NCBI GenBank assembly: GCA_022495995.1
Contig: JAFEMH010001480.1
Coordinates: 403,762 to 467,761, forward strand
Direction of reading: 5' to 3'
Length of the DNA: 64,000 nucleotides
From: Adenophora triphylla var. japonica
Lineage: Eukaryota; Streptophyta; Magnoliopsida; Asterales; Campanulaceae
In this document: positions 34,456-46,478 of the stretch, one piece after another
Numbering within the stretch: the first letter of the stretch is position 1
How the letters are laid out: each line of letters opens with the position of its first letter
Translations under genes and position numbers: made by a program
The notes under the pieces: model-generated
Told to the model about the DNA's origin: nothing
What the model saw: only the letters and a program-made list of their open reading frames with translations
Database searches by the model: none

Positions 34456-34927
34456 TGAAAAGCTCTAAAATGGATCGAAGGGAGAATATTCTAAATTTTA
34501 TTTACAAATGCAATCATGATGATGTTACGTTATGAGATTATTAAGGGTAATTATTTAAAGTTTGTACCCATAATGGATAGTGAAAGACCATATTTGTGCT
34601 CTTGTACTTAGGGCTCACGCGTGTGTATCTATCCTTCCACCCAGATTTGGGGTACGCAAATTTGCACATTTAGATAAGATACATTGATTGCACGGTTTTA
34701 TTAAATAAGATCTTCCAAGCAAGCGTGTGTATCTATCCTGTGCAAGCAAGGTCATTTATCGTTAAAGGGAATGTCCAAGGAAAAATCATGGAGTATACCG
34801 TATGTGCAGCTATACGTAAGGATTATATGCCGACATGCAATTCCAATCATGTTTGTTGCTACCCTATCATCAACTCAGGTTTTGGGTACATAATGTAAAG
34901 TAACGTAGTGAAATAGTAATTAAGGCC
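34456..34927. other. Unassigned AT-rich spacer
   Basis: No gene, repeat ends or LTR features seen. Element F's LTR end follows at 34928. Confidence 0.5.
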
Positions 34928-35306
34928 TGATTGAAATCTAAACCTTCTGCAAGGAATAGCAATTCCTTATAAACAAGATCTTCCAAAGAAGAACTTCTTC
35001 AAGCCAATAAAATTGACCAAGGGTTTCGCAAGACGCAACTGAAATTCAATTGATAAAAGTCTACCTCCAAAATAAACCCTTAGAGTATTTATACTTAGCA
35101 CATAAACTGTAACCTAATAAAAAACGAAATATAAAACAATTTTCAAAATACCCCTACTTAAGTGTTCAAAACAGAAACGAATTTTAAAACTGCTGTAAAT
35201 TTCCCGTTACGTGCGCGGTCGCCCACCGTCCATCTGTACAGATACTTTGCCATTGCGTAATACTTCACATGCGCGGTCGCCCATCCCTGATGCGCGGTCT
35301 CCCATC
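34928..35306 (-). repeat. Element F 3' LTR, distal part
   Basis: Matches 50927-51310 of the 5' LTR (GAACTTCTTCAAGCC against GAACTTATGCAAGCC and so on). The minus-strand TATA TATAAATA is at 35093-35086, and GCGCGGTCGCCCA repeats lie at 35213-35300. Interrupted at 35306 by copia A; the remainder is 41909-42045. Confidence 0.8.
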
Positions 35307-36570
35307 TGTTAGGAAAATTATGACGAAAATTCGAAAAGACTTTCTTTTGAAAATAACTGAAAATAACAAAAACGGGAAAATAAATAAAAATCGGAAAAAA
35401 TGAAATAAACCGAAATACAGAAAGTCGAGGCTTGTGTTAGACACAATCTCCGTAAGAAGCAATTGCCTCGCACTGGTGCTAATGGTAATTGACAATCTTC
35501 TCGTAAGATGCAACGACTTTAACTGTCATTAATAGGAGCACTCCAAATTAACGGCTTCGGCGAACAAATCTAAGTATTTGGAACTTCTGGACTTGAAAAG
35601 AATTTTATGCTTCAATATGCTCTACTAGGCTATTGGATATTTGATGGCTGAATGAATGAATGAAATTGTCAAACCAGGGGGGCTATTTATAGTTAATGAA
35701 GAGTTAGGGTGCCTCTTTGGAATAACCACTATTGGCACCCGGTGGAATTCCAGCCGTCGGATTAAATCAGATTGTAGGGAGGAGATCTGCTGGAGCAACC
35801 CAGCCATCCGACCCGCCCATTCGAAGAGGCGCGGGTCGTGCCTTATCCGATCCATGGCTGCTCGAATGGGCACGGACCAAGTTCAGTGAACCTGACCTTC
35901 CCATACAGCGCCCTAATCTTAATCGGGCCTAGGCCCATGCCACCGGCCCACTACCAACTAGATTGGCCAAGTCGAACCACCATGCACACCTGGACTGAAC
36001 CAAGCCCAAGCCGCCCGAACCGAACCACTTAGCCTCGGCCTGGACCGCCATCGAACCTAACTTCGTCAAAAGTTTAAGGCTCCACAGCTCCCAGCGACCG
36101 ATGCGTACGTGCGCAGTGCAAAGTGTGTGCCTCAAAGCGCCCATTGCGACCTTCGCGGGCTTCGCGCACTTCGCGGGTGTGGTCCAAATTGAGCTAGTGT
36201 AAAACTGGCACAATTGGGCTACTCCTTGCATGGTTTGCCCAATGATCCACCTAGGTTGACCCAAGGAGGAACAACTTGATGCCTCCTCCTTATTTGCATC
36301 CACTTATAAACTTGCTTTACTTTTCATCTCTAAGCAATGTGGGATAACTTTTTCATATCCCATAAACTCTTCATTTTCCCATTTCAAGTTACAATCTTTA
36401 GCCATTAATTTCTCATTCACCCGGAAATGGTTTTGAGTTAATAAATGCATTTTCTTAATCTACAACAAATTTAGATATAATTTTGTAACTTATTTCATTT
36501 AACAATAAATGAAACCCATTTGAAAATTAGGTCAAAAATTGGTCATAGTTTCTAAAACCCATTTCCAACA
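35307..36570 (-). repeat. Copia A 3' LTR
   Basis: 1264 bp. The minus-strand TATA box CTATAAATAG is at about 35693-35684. The GC-rich segment around 36090-36180 holds GCGAAG/CGCGGG runs with an extra repeat compared with the other LTR. Confidence 0.85.
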
Positions 36571-37086
36571 ATTCCCCACATGAATGACAATTAATGTATG
36601 TATGTAAATATGTCCAAAAGTTCCGGCGAACTACTATTGCATCAGGATAGGTAGCTTATGGCTTTGAACCTTTCCTAGTGAAATACTATCGGATATACTA
36701 GCCATTCAGTAGCGCGATGCTTTGAACTGGTGACTGTATAGTGTATACCAAGATAACAGTACTCCCACAATAATAGCTCTAACACTATTTGTTCTCACGT
36801 TGTGTCCATTTCGGCCCTGGACCGTATCTCATTCATAAGTGTTCCAATGTAGAAGCGGCCTTATTACTTCTCACTTATATAGGTGATTCATACTATAAAG
36901 AGTATCCTGCTATACTCCACCCGTAGGTATAGGAATCATTAAAATTTTTCTCAACTTATCCTCACCACTGCTGCAGGTGCACATACTTGGATGTTCTGGG
37001 AATGAGTATAAAAGAGGTTCCAAGTGTTTCTACTGAACTCATAACTTAGTTTTCTCATTGAACCAAGGACCTGGGATCTCCATTTC

Positions 37087-37271
37087 TCAAGGTTGAGTGT
37101 CCACTGTAAGTTCTTTTGTTGTGGGTTTTAAACCCATTCTCCTTAACAGTTTATACAGTTGATCTCTATTTATACCTTTCGTAAACGGATCCGCTATGTT
37201 ATCATTTGACTTTACATAGTCAATTGTGATAACACCATTTTTGATCAACTGTCTAATGGTATTATGTCTAT

Positions 37272-37303
<32 letters not shown>

Positions 37304-38699
37304 CTGCTCTGTGCCCTTCCTATTGCTGATTGACTATTACAATGTATCATAACAGCAGGCACATGCTTACTCCAACAATATCCTCCAAGAAGTTCTTTAG
37401 TCATTCTTCTTCTTCTCCAGCTTTATCTAAAGCTATAAACTCTAATTCCATCGTGGATCTAGTTATACACGTTTGTGTGGAGGATTTCCATGATACCGCT
37501 CCTCCACCAATGGTGAATACATACCCACTTGTGGATTTAGAGTATTTTGTATCTGATATCCAATTAGAATCACAGTATCCTTCTAATACTGCTGGATATC
37601 TCTTATAAAGTATCCCATGATTCATTGTATACTTTAAATATCTCAATACCCTTAATAGGGCCTTCCAGTAATCCGCACTCGGATTACTAGTGAACCTACT
37701 TAGTTTGCTCACTGAATATGCGATGTCTGGACGTGTACAATTCGTTAAGTACATCAGACTACCAATTATTCTGGCATATTCCAACTGAGAAATTGGTTCC
37801 CTTCTGTTCTTTGCTAAGTGTAGAGTCAAATCTACCGGTGTCTTAGCCGGAGGATCATTAATGACATCGAACTTTCGAAGTACATTTTCTAGATAATGGG
37901 ACTGTGACAGAACTATTCCTTCTGATGTTCTAGAAATCTTTATTCCTAATATAACATCAGCTAGTCCCATGTCTTTCATGTCAAAGTGCTTCTTTAACAT
38001 GCCTTTAGTATTCATGATCAGTTCATGAGTACTTCCCATTATCAACATGTCGTCTACGTAAAGACAAACAATTACAAATGATTCAGATGTTCCTTTGACG
38101 TAGACACACTTGTCACATTCATTTATCTTGAATCCAATTGACAACATAGTTCGGTCAAACTTTTCATGTCATTGCTTAGGTGCTTGTTTTAGTCCATACA
38201 ACGACTTAACAAGTTTACACACCTTTTGTTCTTTACCTGGAACAATGAACCCTTCGGGTTGTTCCATATAAATCTCTTCATCTAGCTCTCCATTCAAGAA
38301 AGCTGTTTTCACATCCATTTGGTGTATCTCAAGATTATGCACGGCTGCAATTGCTATAAGAACACGTATGGATGTGATCCTTGTGACAGGAGAATATGTA
38401 TCGAAGAAGTCATATCCTTCCTTTTGTCTGAACCCTTTAGCAACTAGCCGGGCTTTGTACTTATCGATAGATCCATCTGCCTTATACTTCCTTTTAAGGA
38501 TCCATTTGCAACCCAACAGTTTGCATCCTGGAGGGAGATCAACCAACTCCCAAGTATTATTATGCATTATGGACTCTATTTCACTGTTAATAGCTTCTTT
38601 TCCATTCGGACTATCCGGACTGGATAAAGCTTCTTTAATAGTAGCTGGTTCATTTTCTAACATATATGATTGAAAATCAGGACCAAAAGACTTTTCCAC
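37087..38699 (-). pseudogene. Copia A reverse transcriptase and RNase H
   Basis: Read leftwards: VEKSFGPDFQSYM, NTWELVDLPPGCKLLGCKWI, KARLVAKGFRQKEG and MDVKTAFLNGELDEEIYMEQ, to a TGA replacing the Trp of APKQW near 38168. The catalytic [12 protein letters not shown] is intact, and the RT end and RNase H follow ([31 protein letters not shown]). A frameshift at about 37403 separates the last part ([33 protein letters not shown]). One stop and one frameshift are the visible lesions. Confidence 0.85.
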
Positions 38700-38738
38700 T
38701 CTTGCCCTCTTACTACGTCTAGATCCTTCATCTTCTTC

Positions 38739-39654
38739 TCAAGATGGACTATTTGTAGCTTCATAAGTTCTCTTATTAGAACTTGTATCTTTCCTATTCT
38801 TAGCAGGAAAGATATTTTCAAAGAATGACGCATTTCTAGATTCTATCGTCATTCCTTCATTCATATCAGGAATGTCCGACTTGTGCACTATAAATCGATA
38901 GGCGCAACTATTGCTGGCGTATCTAATAAAGATGCAGTCAACCATCTTGGGACCTATCTTTACTTGCTTTGGCTTAGGTACCTCAACCTTAGCTAGACAC
39001 CCCCACACTTTAAGGTATTTATAACACGACTTAAGATTATTCCATAATTTGTAAGGAGTCTTATCAATTCCTTTCTTGGATATCTTATTAAGAATGTAGT
39101 TGGATGTGAGTATGGCTTCCCCCTCACAAGTTATCGGGTAAGCCTGAACTGATTAACAGTGCATTCATCATCTCCTTAAGAGTACGATTTTTGCGTTCAG
39201 CTACTCTGTTAGACTGAGGTGTATATGGTTCTGTCGTTTGATGAATAATGCCAGATTTCCAGAATAATCCTTCAAACGTAGCGACATATTCTCCTCCTCT
39301 ATCGCTTCGAATCTTCTTAATCTTTACATTAAGTTGATTCTCAACTTCATTCTTATAAGTTTGGAAAGCCATTATTGCTTCATCCTTACTTCTCAAGAGA
39401 TATACATAGCAATATTTAGTGCAATCATCTATAAAAGTAATGAATTACCTTTTCCCACCTCGAGTTATCACTAACTTTAGATCACAAATATCTGTGTGAA
39501 CTAACTCAAGAGGTGTTGTGTTTCTTGTCACCGAAGAAAATGATGACTTAGTCATTTTCGCTTCAACGCAAATTTCACACTTGTCAGTTGAATCGAATTT
39601 ATTCTTAGAAATTAATTCTTGACTCACAAACTTCTTAATTGTGTTGTAATTCAC
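38739..39654 (-). pseudogene. Copia A integrase
   Basis: The zinc-binding Cys pair CEICVEAKM is intact (compare the mutated copia B). There follow [15 protein letters not shown], a stop after a short gap, the core KIRSDRGGEYVA and YTPQSNRVAERKNRTLKEM. A one-base deletion lies near 39125, and the C-terminal WGCLAKVEVPKPKQVKIGPK region is in the next frame. The end of the frame at 38739 is a TGA before EEDEG. Confidence 0.8.
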
Positions 39655-39672
39655 GTGACCTAATCTATCATG

Positions 39673-40614
39673 TCATAGATTAGGACTATCCAACAGGTAG
39701 ACATAAGAAACAAACTTTTCATTATTCGCTTCAAAGCGGAAAATATTTCTTACATTCATTTTGAACAGGCCCTTTTCAAGGTACCCATTTCCAAGAAACA
39801 TATCATTCTTGGTCAATACAAAGTTTTCTAACTCAAACACTAGTCTAAATCCAGCCATGCTCAATAGCGATCTGGAAACCAGGTTCTTGCGAATGTCTGG
39901 GACTTGCAGCACATCCTTAAGAGTTAGCTCTTTGCCTGAAGACATCTTCAGTATAACCTTTCCAAGTCCCATGACGTTAGAAGTGACACCGTTTTCCATA
40001 CACACCTTCTCTCCACTGATAGGAGTGAATGACAAAAAGTAAAATCTATCAGCACATATGTGGTGGGTAGCTCCAGTGTCTATCCACCATTTATTACTGG
40101 TGTCTTCGAAATTTGATAAGGTGGCTTCAAAGGTTTCACACACCATTGCTTCTAAATCAAGCCCATTCAGCCTTTCAATAATGGTGGCTTGATTTCTGGA
40201 GTCGGTCTCTTGAATCTTGTAAACCCGTTCCAATGAGTTCCACAACTCCTTGGCTGTCTCCACGAAATAGTACTCCTTGTATAGGGCTTTACTTAGCCCA
40301 CTCAATATGTACATTTTACATATAAGATTTCCATGATTCCATGCCTCTGTGGCTATCCATCCTTGCGGATCTGAATCATCATCCCGACTAGCGGGGATAC
40401 CTTTTTCAACGAACATCTTCAAATCGAGGTTGATTATGAGGTACAACATCTCTTGTTGCCAGCTTTTGAAGTCCGCACCTCCGAACTTCGTTGTTTTCTT
40501 GCCAAGTGATGGATAATTCTGAACCGGAGCGGTCACAACAATCTGGCTCGTTGCATTTGTCTGATGAGGGTGGATAACCCCGAACAACTAAGAGGTTTTT
40601 TTTCCAGTCGACAT
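39673..40614 (-). pseudogene. Copia A gag-protease, internally deleted
   Basis: ATG at 40614-40612 (MSTGKKTS) is followed by a stop, then the same frame continues. The gag N-terminus (KTTKFGGADFKSWQQEMLYL, WNSLERVYKIQE) runs straight into SNKWWIDTGATHHICAD of the protease. About 150 codons present in copia B are missing, including the rest of gag and the zinc knuckle. The protease active site DTGA is intact. The start is only 33 nt after the LTR. Confidence 0.8.
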
Positions 40615-40631
40615 TTTCTTAAGAAAACGTA

Positions 40632-40645
40632 AATTACTTCTTACG
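40632..40645 (-). promoter_or_regulatory. Copia A PBS-position sequence complementary to its own U5
   Basis: On the minus strand, AT and then CGTAAGAAGTAATT follow the 5' LTR end directly. This 14-mer is the exact reverse complement of AATTACTTCTTACG in the same LTR (minus strand, 40805-40792). There is no TGG-initial tRNA site in the 33-nt leader. The homologous pairing in copia B differs at three positions, with compensation. A primer or structural role is inferred. Confidence 0.55.
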
Positions 40646-40647
40646 AT

Positions 40648-41908
40648 TGTTAGGAAAATTATGACGGAAATTCGAAAAGACTTTCTTTTGGAAATAACTG
40701 AAAATAACAAAATCGGGGAAATAAATAAAAATCGAAAAAAATGAATTAAACTGGAATGCAGAGAGTCGAGGCTTGTGTTAGACACAATCTCCGTAAGAAG
40801 TAATTGACCCGCACTGGTTCTAATTGTAATTGACAATCTTCTCGTAAGATGCAACGACTTTAACTGTCGTTAATAGGAGCACTCCAAATTAACGACTTCG
40901 GCGAACAAATCTATGTATTTGGAACTTCTGGACTTGAAAGGAATTTTATGCTTCAATATGCTCTACTAGGCTATTGGATATTTAATGGCTGAATGAATGA
41001 ATGAAATTGTATAACCAGGGGGGCTATTTATAGTTAATGAAGAGTTAGGGTGCCTCTTTGGAATAACCACTATTGGCATCCGGTGGAATCCCAGCCGTCG
41101 GATTAGATCAGATTGTAGGGAGGAGGTCTGCTAGAGCAACCCAGCCATCCGACCCACCCATTCGAAGAGGCGCGGGTCGTGCCTTATCTGATCCATGACT
41201 GCTTGAATGGGCACGGACCAAGTTCAGTGAACATGACCTTCCCATACAGCACCCTAATCCTAATCGGGCCTAGGCCCATTCCACCGGCCTACTACCAACT
41301 GGATTGGCCAAGTCGAACCATCATGCACACCTGGACTGAACCAAGCCCAAGCCGCCCGAACCGAACCACTTAGCCTCGGCCTGGACCGCCATCGAACCTA
41401 ACATCGTCAAAAGTTTAAGGCTCCACAGCTCCCAGCGACCGATGCGTACGTGCGAAGTGCAAAGTGTGCGCCTCAAAGCGCCCATTGCGACCTTCGCGGG
41501 CTTCACGGGTGTGGTCCAAATTGATCTAGTGTAAAACCGACACAATTGGGCTACTCCTTGCATGGTTGGCCCAATGATCCACCTAGGTTGGCCCAAGGAG
41601 GAACAACTTGATGCCTCCTCCTTATTTGCATCCACTTATAAACTTGCTTTATTTTTCTTCTCTAAGCAATGTGGGATAACTATTTCATATCCCATAAACT
41701 CTTTATTTTCCCATTTCAAGTTACAATCTTTAGCCATTAATTTCTCATTCACCCCAGAAATGGTATTAAGTAAATAAATGCATTTTCTTAATCTACAACA
41801 AATGTATATTATAATTTTGTAACTTATTTCATTTAACAATAAATGAAACCCATTTGAAAGCTGGGTCAAAACTTGGTCAAACCTAGTTTCTAAAACCCAT
41901 TTCCAACA
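40648..41908 (-). repeat. Copia A 5' LTR
   Basis: 1261 bp, closely similar to 35307-36570. The minus-strand TATA box CTATAAATAG lies near 41033-41024. The U5 segment complementary to the leader is at 40805-40792. Confidence 0.85.
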
Positions 41909-42045
41909 CCATCTGTACATAAAGTTTTCCTTCGCTTGCAACATCACCTGCGTGGCCGCCCTTAATCCTTGCGCGGTCGCCCATCTGTCCAGAGCCCTCA
42001 CCGTCTTGCCCAGGCCTGTCTTCAAGTATCCCCACGTGTACGACA
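41909..42045 (-). repeat. Element F 3' LTR, proximal part
   Basis: Starts TGTCGTACAC at 42045 read leftwards and matches 51473-51340. It holds GGCGACCGCGC-type GC repeats. The PPT GTGGGGGCGAATGA lies just upstream (to the right). The pol open frame of F reads through into it. Confidence 0.8.
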
Positions 42046-42588
42046 TCATTCGCCCCCACTTCAAAAGGATTCATCCCCGAATCCATATCTAAATAAAGGG
42101 GAACATCAGGGTGGAATTCAACTAAGTCCGAGACATTAAAAGTGTTAGAAATATTCCACCCCTCAGGCAAATCTACAACATAGGCATTGTCATTGATCTT
42201 CTTCAATATCTGGCAAGGCCCAATCTTCTTGGGATGAAGCTTGTGATACGTTCCTTGAGGAATCCGTTCCTTACGCAAATGAACCATCACCAAGTCATCC
42301 ACATCAAATACCTTCAAATGATGCCGCTTATCCGCAATCTCCTTATACTTGGCATTCGACGCTTCAATGTTCTTCTTGACTTCCGTCTGAACTGCATCAA
42401 TCATCTCTGCCATGTTTTCAGCCGCAATACAATAACCCGGAACTCTAGGAAATGTAATCAAGTCAAGAGTATACTTAGGAGGCCGTTGATACACAATCTC
42501 AAAAGGAGTCTTCTTCGTCGTCCGGTTTGTCATGTTGTTAAATGCAAATTCAGCCGCTGATAAGGTGAAATCCCACTTATTCGGATAC
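42046..42588 (-). pseudogene. Element F integrase C-terminus
   Basis: Read leftwards from the TR-GAG-2 insertion: EYPNKWDFTLSAAEFAFNNM, TNRTTKKTPFEIVYQRPP, a long helical segment, then KIGPCQILKKINDNAYVVDL and ISNTFNVSDL. This is the C-terminal half of a Ty3 chromovirus-type integrase, with the GPY/F module and no chromodomain. The frame is open and joins that at 50065-50148 if TR-GAG-2 and one TSD are removed. Confidence 0.85.
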
Positions 42589-42593
42589 TCACC

Positions 42594-43607
42594 TGTAGAC
42601 ACCCCATTCTGAACCAATAAATCATGATTACACTACTCTTCGTCTCTCTTTTATGTTTTGATGAAAGCATATCAGTTTCGTCATGTTTCGTTAAGTTTCT
42701 AACTAACCTCGTTAGTTTTGGACCTAACTGACTAACGGAATAACTGAAGAGGACAAAATGGTCATTCGACTAGTTGTCTCGCACGAGACATACTTGTCTC
42801 GCGCGAGATATCCCCTCGACAGGATGTGCAGAATCACAATTCTTCTCCGTCCCAATCACAACTGGGTTCTCCAATCACAACTGGGTTCTGGAAGCTTCCT
42901 AGGAGTGTTTTACCTCTCCACCTCTACCTCTTAAACCCCTATAAATACTTGGTGACTTTCACTGTTTCAGAGGTCCGGAATTTCACACAACACACACAAT
43001 TTGTTGGTTTCTTTTCACGAAAGACTCCTTCAAATCACTCACAAACAACTCCTAAATTCGTCCTTCAACCACGTTGATTGACGAACATCAAGGCTCAAGC
43101 CTAGCATCAAGTCGAAGCTCTGTCCGCATCAAGATTTGACTCTCATATTGAGTCGAAACTCTGCCCAAATCACTTCTCGATCGAGAAAACATCTTAGAAC
43201 CACGTTCTAAATCAAATCCTCCCTAAACTAGGTAAACTCCTATACTTTTACTCTTTTCTTCTTCATCTCTCTCTATTGGTTTTTAGAGTGGTGTAATCCA
43301 ATCAAAAGGATTAGCCTAGAGTCCCTTCAATCGATGAAGGCGATCTCAAAGCGTACAATCCGATATTCCTAATCAAGAAATTGATTAGGGTTTTCTTGTT
43401 CTTTATTTAATTAGTAATTAAAAAGATTGATAATACTCAATTGGCAAGATCGATCTCCGGATTGGGTGGAATGGATGCTCCTCGACCTACCCATTCGATA
43501 ACTTAACCCCCGAACCCTCAATCTCTTTTCAAAATGGTTTTCCTATGTTTCCAAACAAATAATATAGGTGGCGACTCTGTTATTCGAAAAATTCACGCAT
43601 CGCTACA
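42594..43607 (+). repeat. TR-GAG-2 5' LTR
   Basis: 1014 bp, TGTAGACACC through CGCTACA. The palindrome pair GTCTCGCACGAGAC (42776-42789) and GTCTCGCGCGAGAT (42796-42809) lies 130 bp upstream of the TATA box CTATAAATA (42939-42947). The 3' LTR starts CATAGAC where this one has TGTAGAC, two transitions in the terminal bases. Confidence 0.9.
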
Positions 43608-43610
43608 GTT

Positions 43611-43630
43611 TGGCGACTCCGCTGGGGACA
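43611..43630 (+). promoter_or_regulatory. TR-GAG-2 primer binding site
   Basis: TGGCGACTCCGCTGGGGACA, three bases after the LTR, identical to the TR-GAG-1 site. Likely tRNA-Arg by resemblance to Ogre elements. Confidence 0.75.
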
Positions 43631-45114
43631 ATTAATTAAGAGGGTTAGACTTGCGTTACAATTGAGTAGTATCAATCTTTTTATTTTTCTGTAAAAATTC
43701 TGATTTTTCTGGATTTTTTGGAATTTTTCGACACTGTTTTCAAAAAAAATGTTCGAATACTTATCCCGCGCGAGATATACTAATCTCGCGCGAGATTTGT
43801 ATACGGTTCTGTAAAAGACAAAATTCCTCCCTGTTTTGGCGGCGGTATCAAATCAAAACAAACAGACTACCTTAGTTGACTCTTTAAAATCTAAAGAAGT
43901 AAAATGCATTGGTTGGTTGACATTTACTTTAAAGTTTGACCACTATGCTGACTTCTCCTCTTTGTTAACCTTTCAAAAAAAAAGGGGTTGACCATAAAAA
44001 AAAAAAAAAAAAAAAAAAAAGAAATAAAAAAAAAATGACAAAAACAGTTTTCGAAAATTTTCAAAATAAATTCCAGAAAAATCAAAAATAAATTATCATT
44101 ATTATTTTGCTTGTGCTAACTCTATTTTGCAGGGTAGAATAATTTTAATTACTTAAACTATATACCTGCGTGCGATTGGTTTTTTAATTTAAAGTCCGGT
44201 CCATGGAGGATTCGGGAGTTGTAATTTAAATTAATTTAATTCCTTCTCCTCTTTTTAAGTGGAACTACGATGGCCTGAGTCTTCCTAATTTGGGAGAAAC
44301 GTAGGCAACCACTTGGTGCGGCCACTATCTGTTTTCTTTTGTTTTCAAAAAAAAAAAAACTTTCTATTTTACTCTATCACCTAGATTGACTCTCACACAC
44401 GCGCACTCATATATAACTGTCATTGCACTACATACCCTCTATAAATCCGGGACCCACACTAAGGACGGATGACGGTAACCACCTAGTCGCCGGTCTCTCC
44501 GAAGTTGGATCATCCCACTCCGCGTATTCAATCCACCTAGATTGTCATATCGCGGGGAGCCTAGCCTTCCAGCCCTGCATCGCCACATATCATGTAGATT
44601 GACTTTTTAAGACACTCCTTGACCGGTCGGTTTGATCTTGGAGTCCTTGTAATCCCTTGTCAAGAACGTTTTGTGCAATAATTCACGGAAAAGAAATCAA
44701 TAAATTGTCGCTTCGGAATTGTCCCTTCGAAAACGTCCCTACGGTTGTCCCTTCGGATTTGCCCCTAAAAAGAGAAAATTTTCTCATCAAAATTATTGCA
44801 CAAAACTTGATGTTACTTTGGATTACTCCGACCCCTAGGTCCCTAGGTTTGGTTCTTGAACTTTAGAAACCCCCAAAACGGATTTTCCGTCCGACCAAAA
44901 TTAGGATTAAAATCAGAAAATTGTGACTTTCCGTGGTGAAGTCTCGCGCGAGACTACTTGTCTCGTACGAGATAAGTGTTCGGTCTTTTCGTGTTTTGGC
45001 CAAAACCTTCAAACCTTCAAGCCTTCATTCACCCTATTCAGCCGACTTGTTGGGACTCGATCATGGTTTAACACGGTTGCTACACGTCTAGGTTCTTCGC
45101 CAAAGCTCGACACG
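43631..45114 (+). other. TR-GAG-2 leader
   Basis: A 1.5-kb untranslated leader, colinear with TR-GAG-1. It holds the palindrome pair 43763-43796 (20-bp spacing), an A-rich stretch near 44000, the GAACTACG/ACGTAGGCAACC module (44262-44310) and a GC-rich block at 44450-44600 conserved in both copies. Tandem TCCCTTCGGA-like repeats lie at 44690-44765, and a second palindrome pair at 44941-44973 (19-bp spacing). No ORF of note. Confidence 0.65.
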
Positions 45115-46478
45115 ATGTCTGCTTCTCCTTCTACCACCGAGGCCGATTTCAATGATGCTAAGGTCCAACTCATCGAAGCCATGACTAGGTTGGATGAACA
45201 AAGTAAGCAAATTGATGAGCAAAACGCCCAAATGGCCGCCCTCATGAAAGAACTCAACGATTTGAAAGTCAAGAAAGGAAGAAAGCAAAGCGTAAAGTGG
45301 AATACTCCTCCGATGAAGAGGAATCCTACACCAAAGTGAATAAGAAAACCAAGAAGTCAAGCAAGAAAAAGGAAGAATCCGATTCCTCCTCTTCCTCATC
45401 CTCCTCCGATGATGAAGAACATACCTCCAAGGGTGCTAAAACCAAGAAAGAAGGCAGTGGTGAAACTACTAAACTTGGTGACCATGTTACTAAGAACTAC
45501 CTCGAGAAGAAGCTTGCGACTCTTGACACTTCCAAGGGGTCATTCGTTCCATTTGATCCCGATGCTCTTCACCAATCCATCGCCAAGTTTCCTCGCAAGT
45601 ACAAGACACCCGACATTGCCAAGTTCAACGGTACTACTTGTCCTCGAGCTCATGTTGAGACCTATACTTGGGCCATGCTTCCAATGGGCGTTGACAACAC
45701 AATCTTGGCCCAATGCTTTCCTTAAACTTTAGAAGGTGCTGCAAGGGATTGGTACATGTCTCTTCCTACGACTACAAGGCTTGATTGGTCATCCGCATGT
45801 TTGGTCTTCCAAAGGCAGTTTGAAGACAACTCCACTTACCGCCCTACTCGGAGGGATCTTGAACAAACCAAGCAACATGCAAATGAGTCCTTTGCTGAAT
45901 TTGCTAGAAGATGGAGACTCAAACTTACTGAAATTGTCGAAAGGCCTACTCTCAAAGAGCAAATCCACATCTTCCTTCAATGCCTTCGTGATGAATTTCA
46001 AGAGAAGCTCGCCGATAACTACTTTCCTAGTTTCAATGAACTCCTCGAGTCCGGAATTAGGGTTGACGACTTCCTAAAAAGCAAAAAGAAGGAAAGTACT
46101 TTCCACTACAACAAGCCCACCACAAGTAAGGATGCTTCAGTCAACGCTATTGCACTCAGCCGCCCCAACACCGGAAAGTATTCTGCTGTCCCTCCTCCCG
46201 AAAAGAAAAAGAGGCACTATGACAAAATTGAAGGAATCACTCAAGAAGAACTCTTTGATGTGCTTGTCCAGAATGAAAAGATCAAACCAAGGGAAGGTGG
46301 TCCTCCTAAGGATATGGGTCCGAACCATGCTAATCACTTATTCTGCAAGTACCACAACTTCACCGGCCACGACACCAACTCCTGCCACCACTTGAAGGAC
46401 ATCATCCAAGACCTCTTTGATAATGGAGATCTAGAACGTCCCAACGTCATCACCAATCCTCTCCCTCGCAATCCATGA
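45115..46478 (+). pseudogene. gag: TR-GAG-2 gag
   Basis: ATG at 45115 (MSASPSTTEADFNDAKVQ), then a coiled-coil-like EAMTRLDEQSKQIDEQNAQM. A frameshift near 45285 leads to a Ser/Glu/Lys-rich linker (45350-45430), YLEKKLATLD, and the gag domain (KYKTPDIAKFNGTTCP, GAARDWYMSLP, PTRRDLEQTKQHANES, FLQCLRDEFQEKLADNYFP). The C-terminal metal-binding motif is FCKYHNFTGHDTNSCHHLK. The TAA at 45723-45725 replaces a Gln codon two residues after the corresponding stop region in TR-GAG-1. About 450 codons. One frameshift and one stop, different from those of TR-GAG-1. Confidence 0.85.

Larger units (their letters stand above)
35307..41908 (-). mobile_element. Copia element A, inserted in LTR of element F
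   Basis: Complete insertion of 6602 bp with TSD CCATC (35302-35306 and 41909-41913). LTRs are 35307-36570 (1264 bp) and 40648-41908 (1261 bp), TGTTGGAAATGG through CCTAACA on the minus strand. The PPT is CATGTGGGGAAT (36582-36571). The gag-pol frame on the minus strand is broken by several stops and two frameshifts. It is related to copia B, which shares LTR ends, the U5 segment TTGGAGTGCTCCTATT and pol motifs. No tRNA-type PBS is found. Confidence 0.9.

Noticed and set aside
45009..45399. Minus-strand frames opposite TR-GAG-2 gag
   Set aside because: The plus strand encodes conserved gag; the opposite frames have no family resemblance and are shadows.
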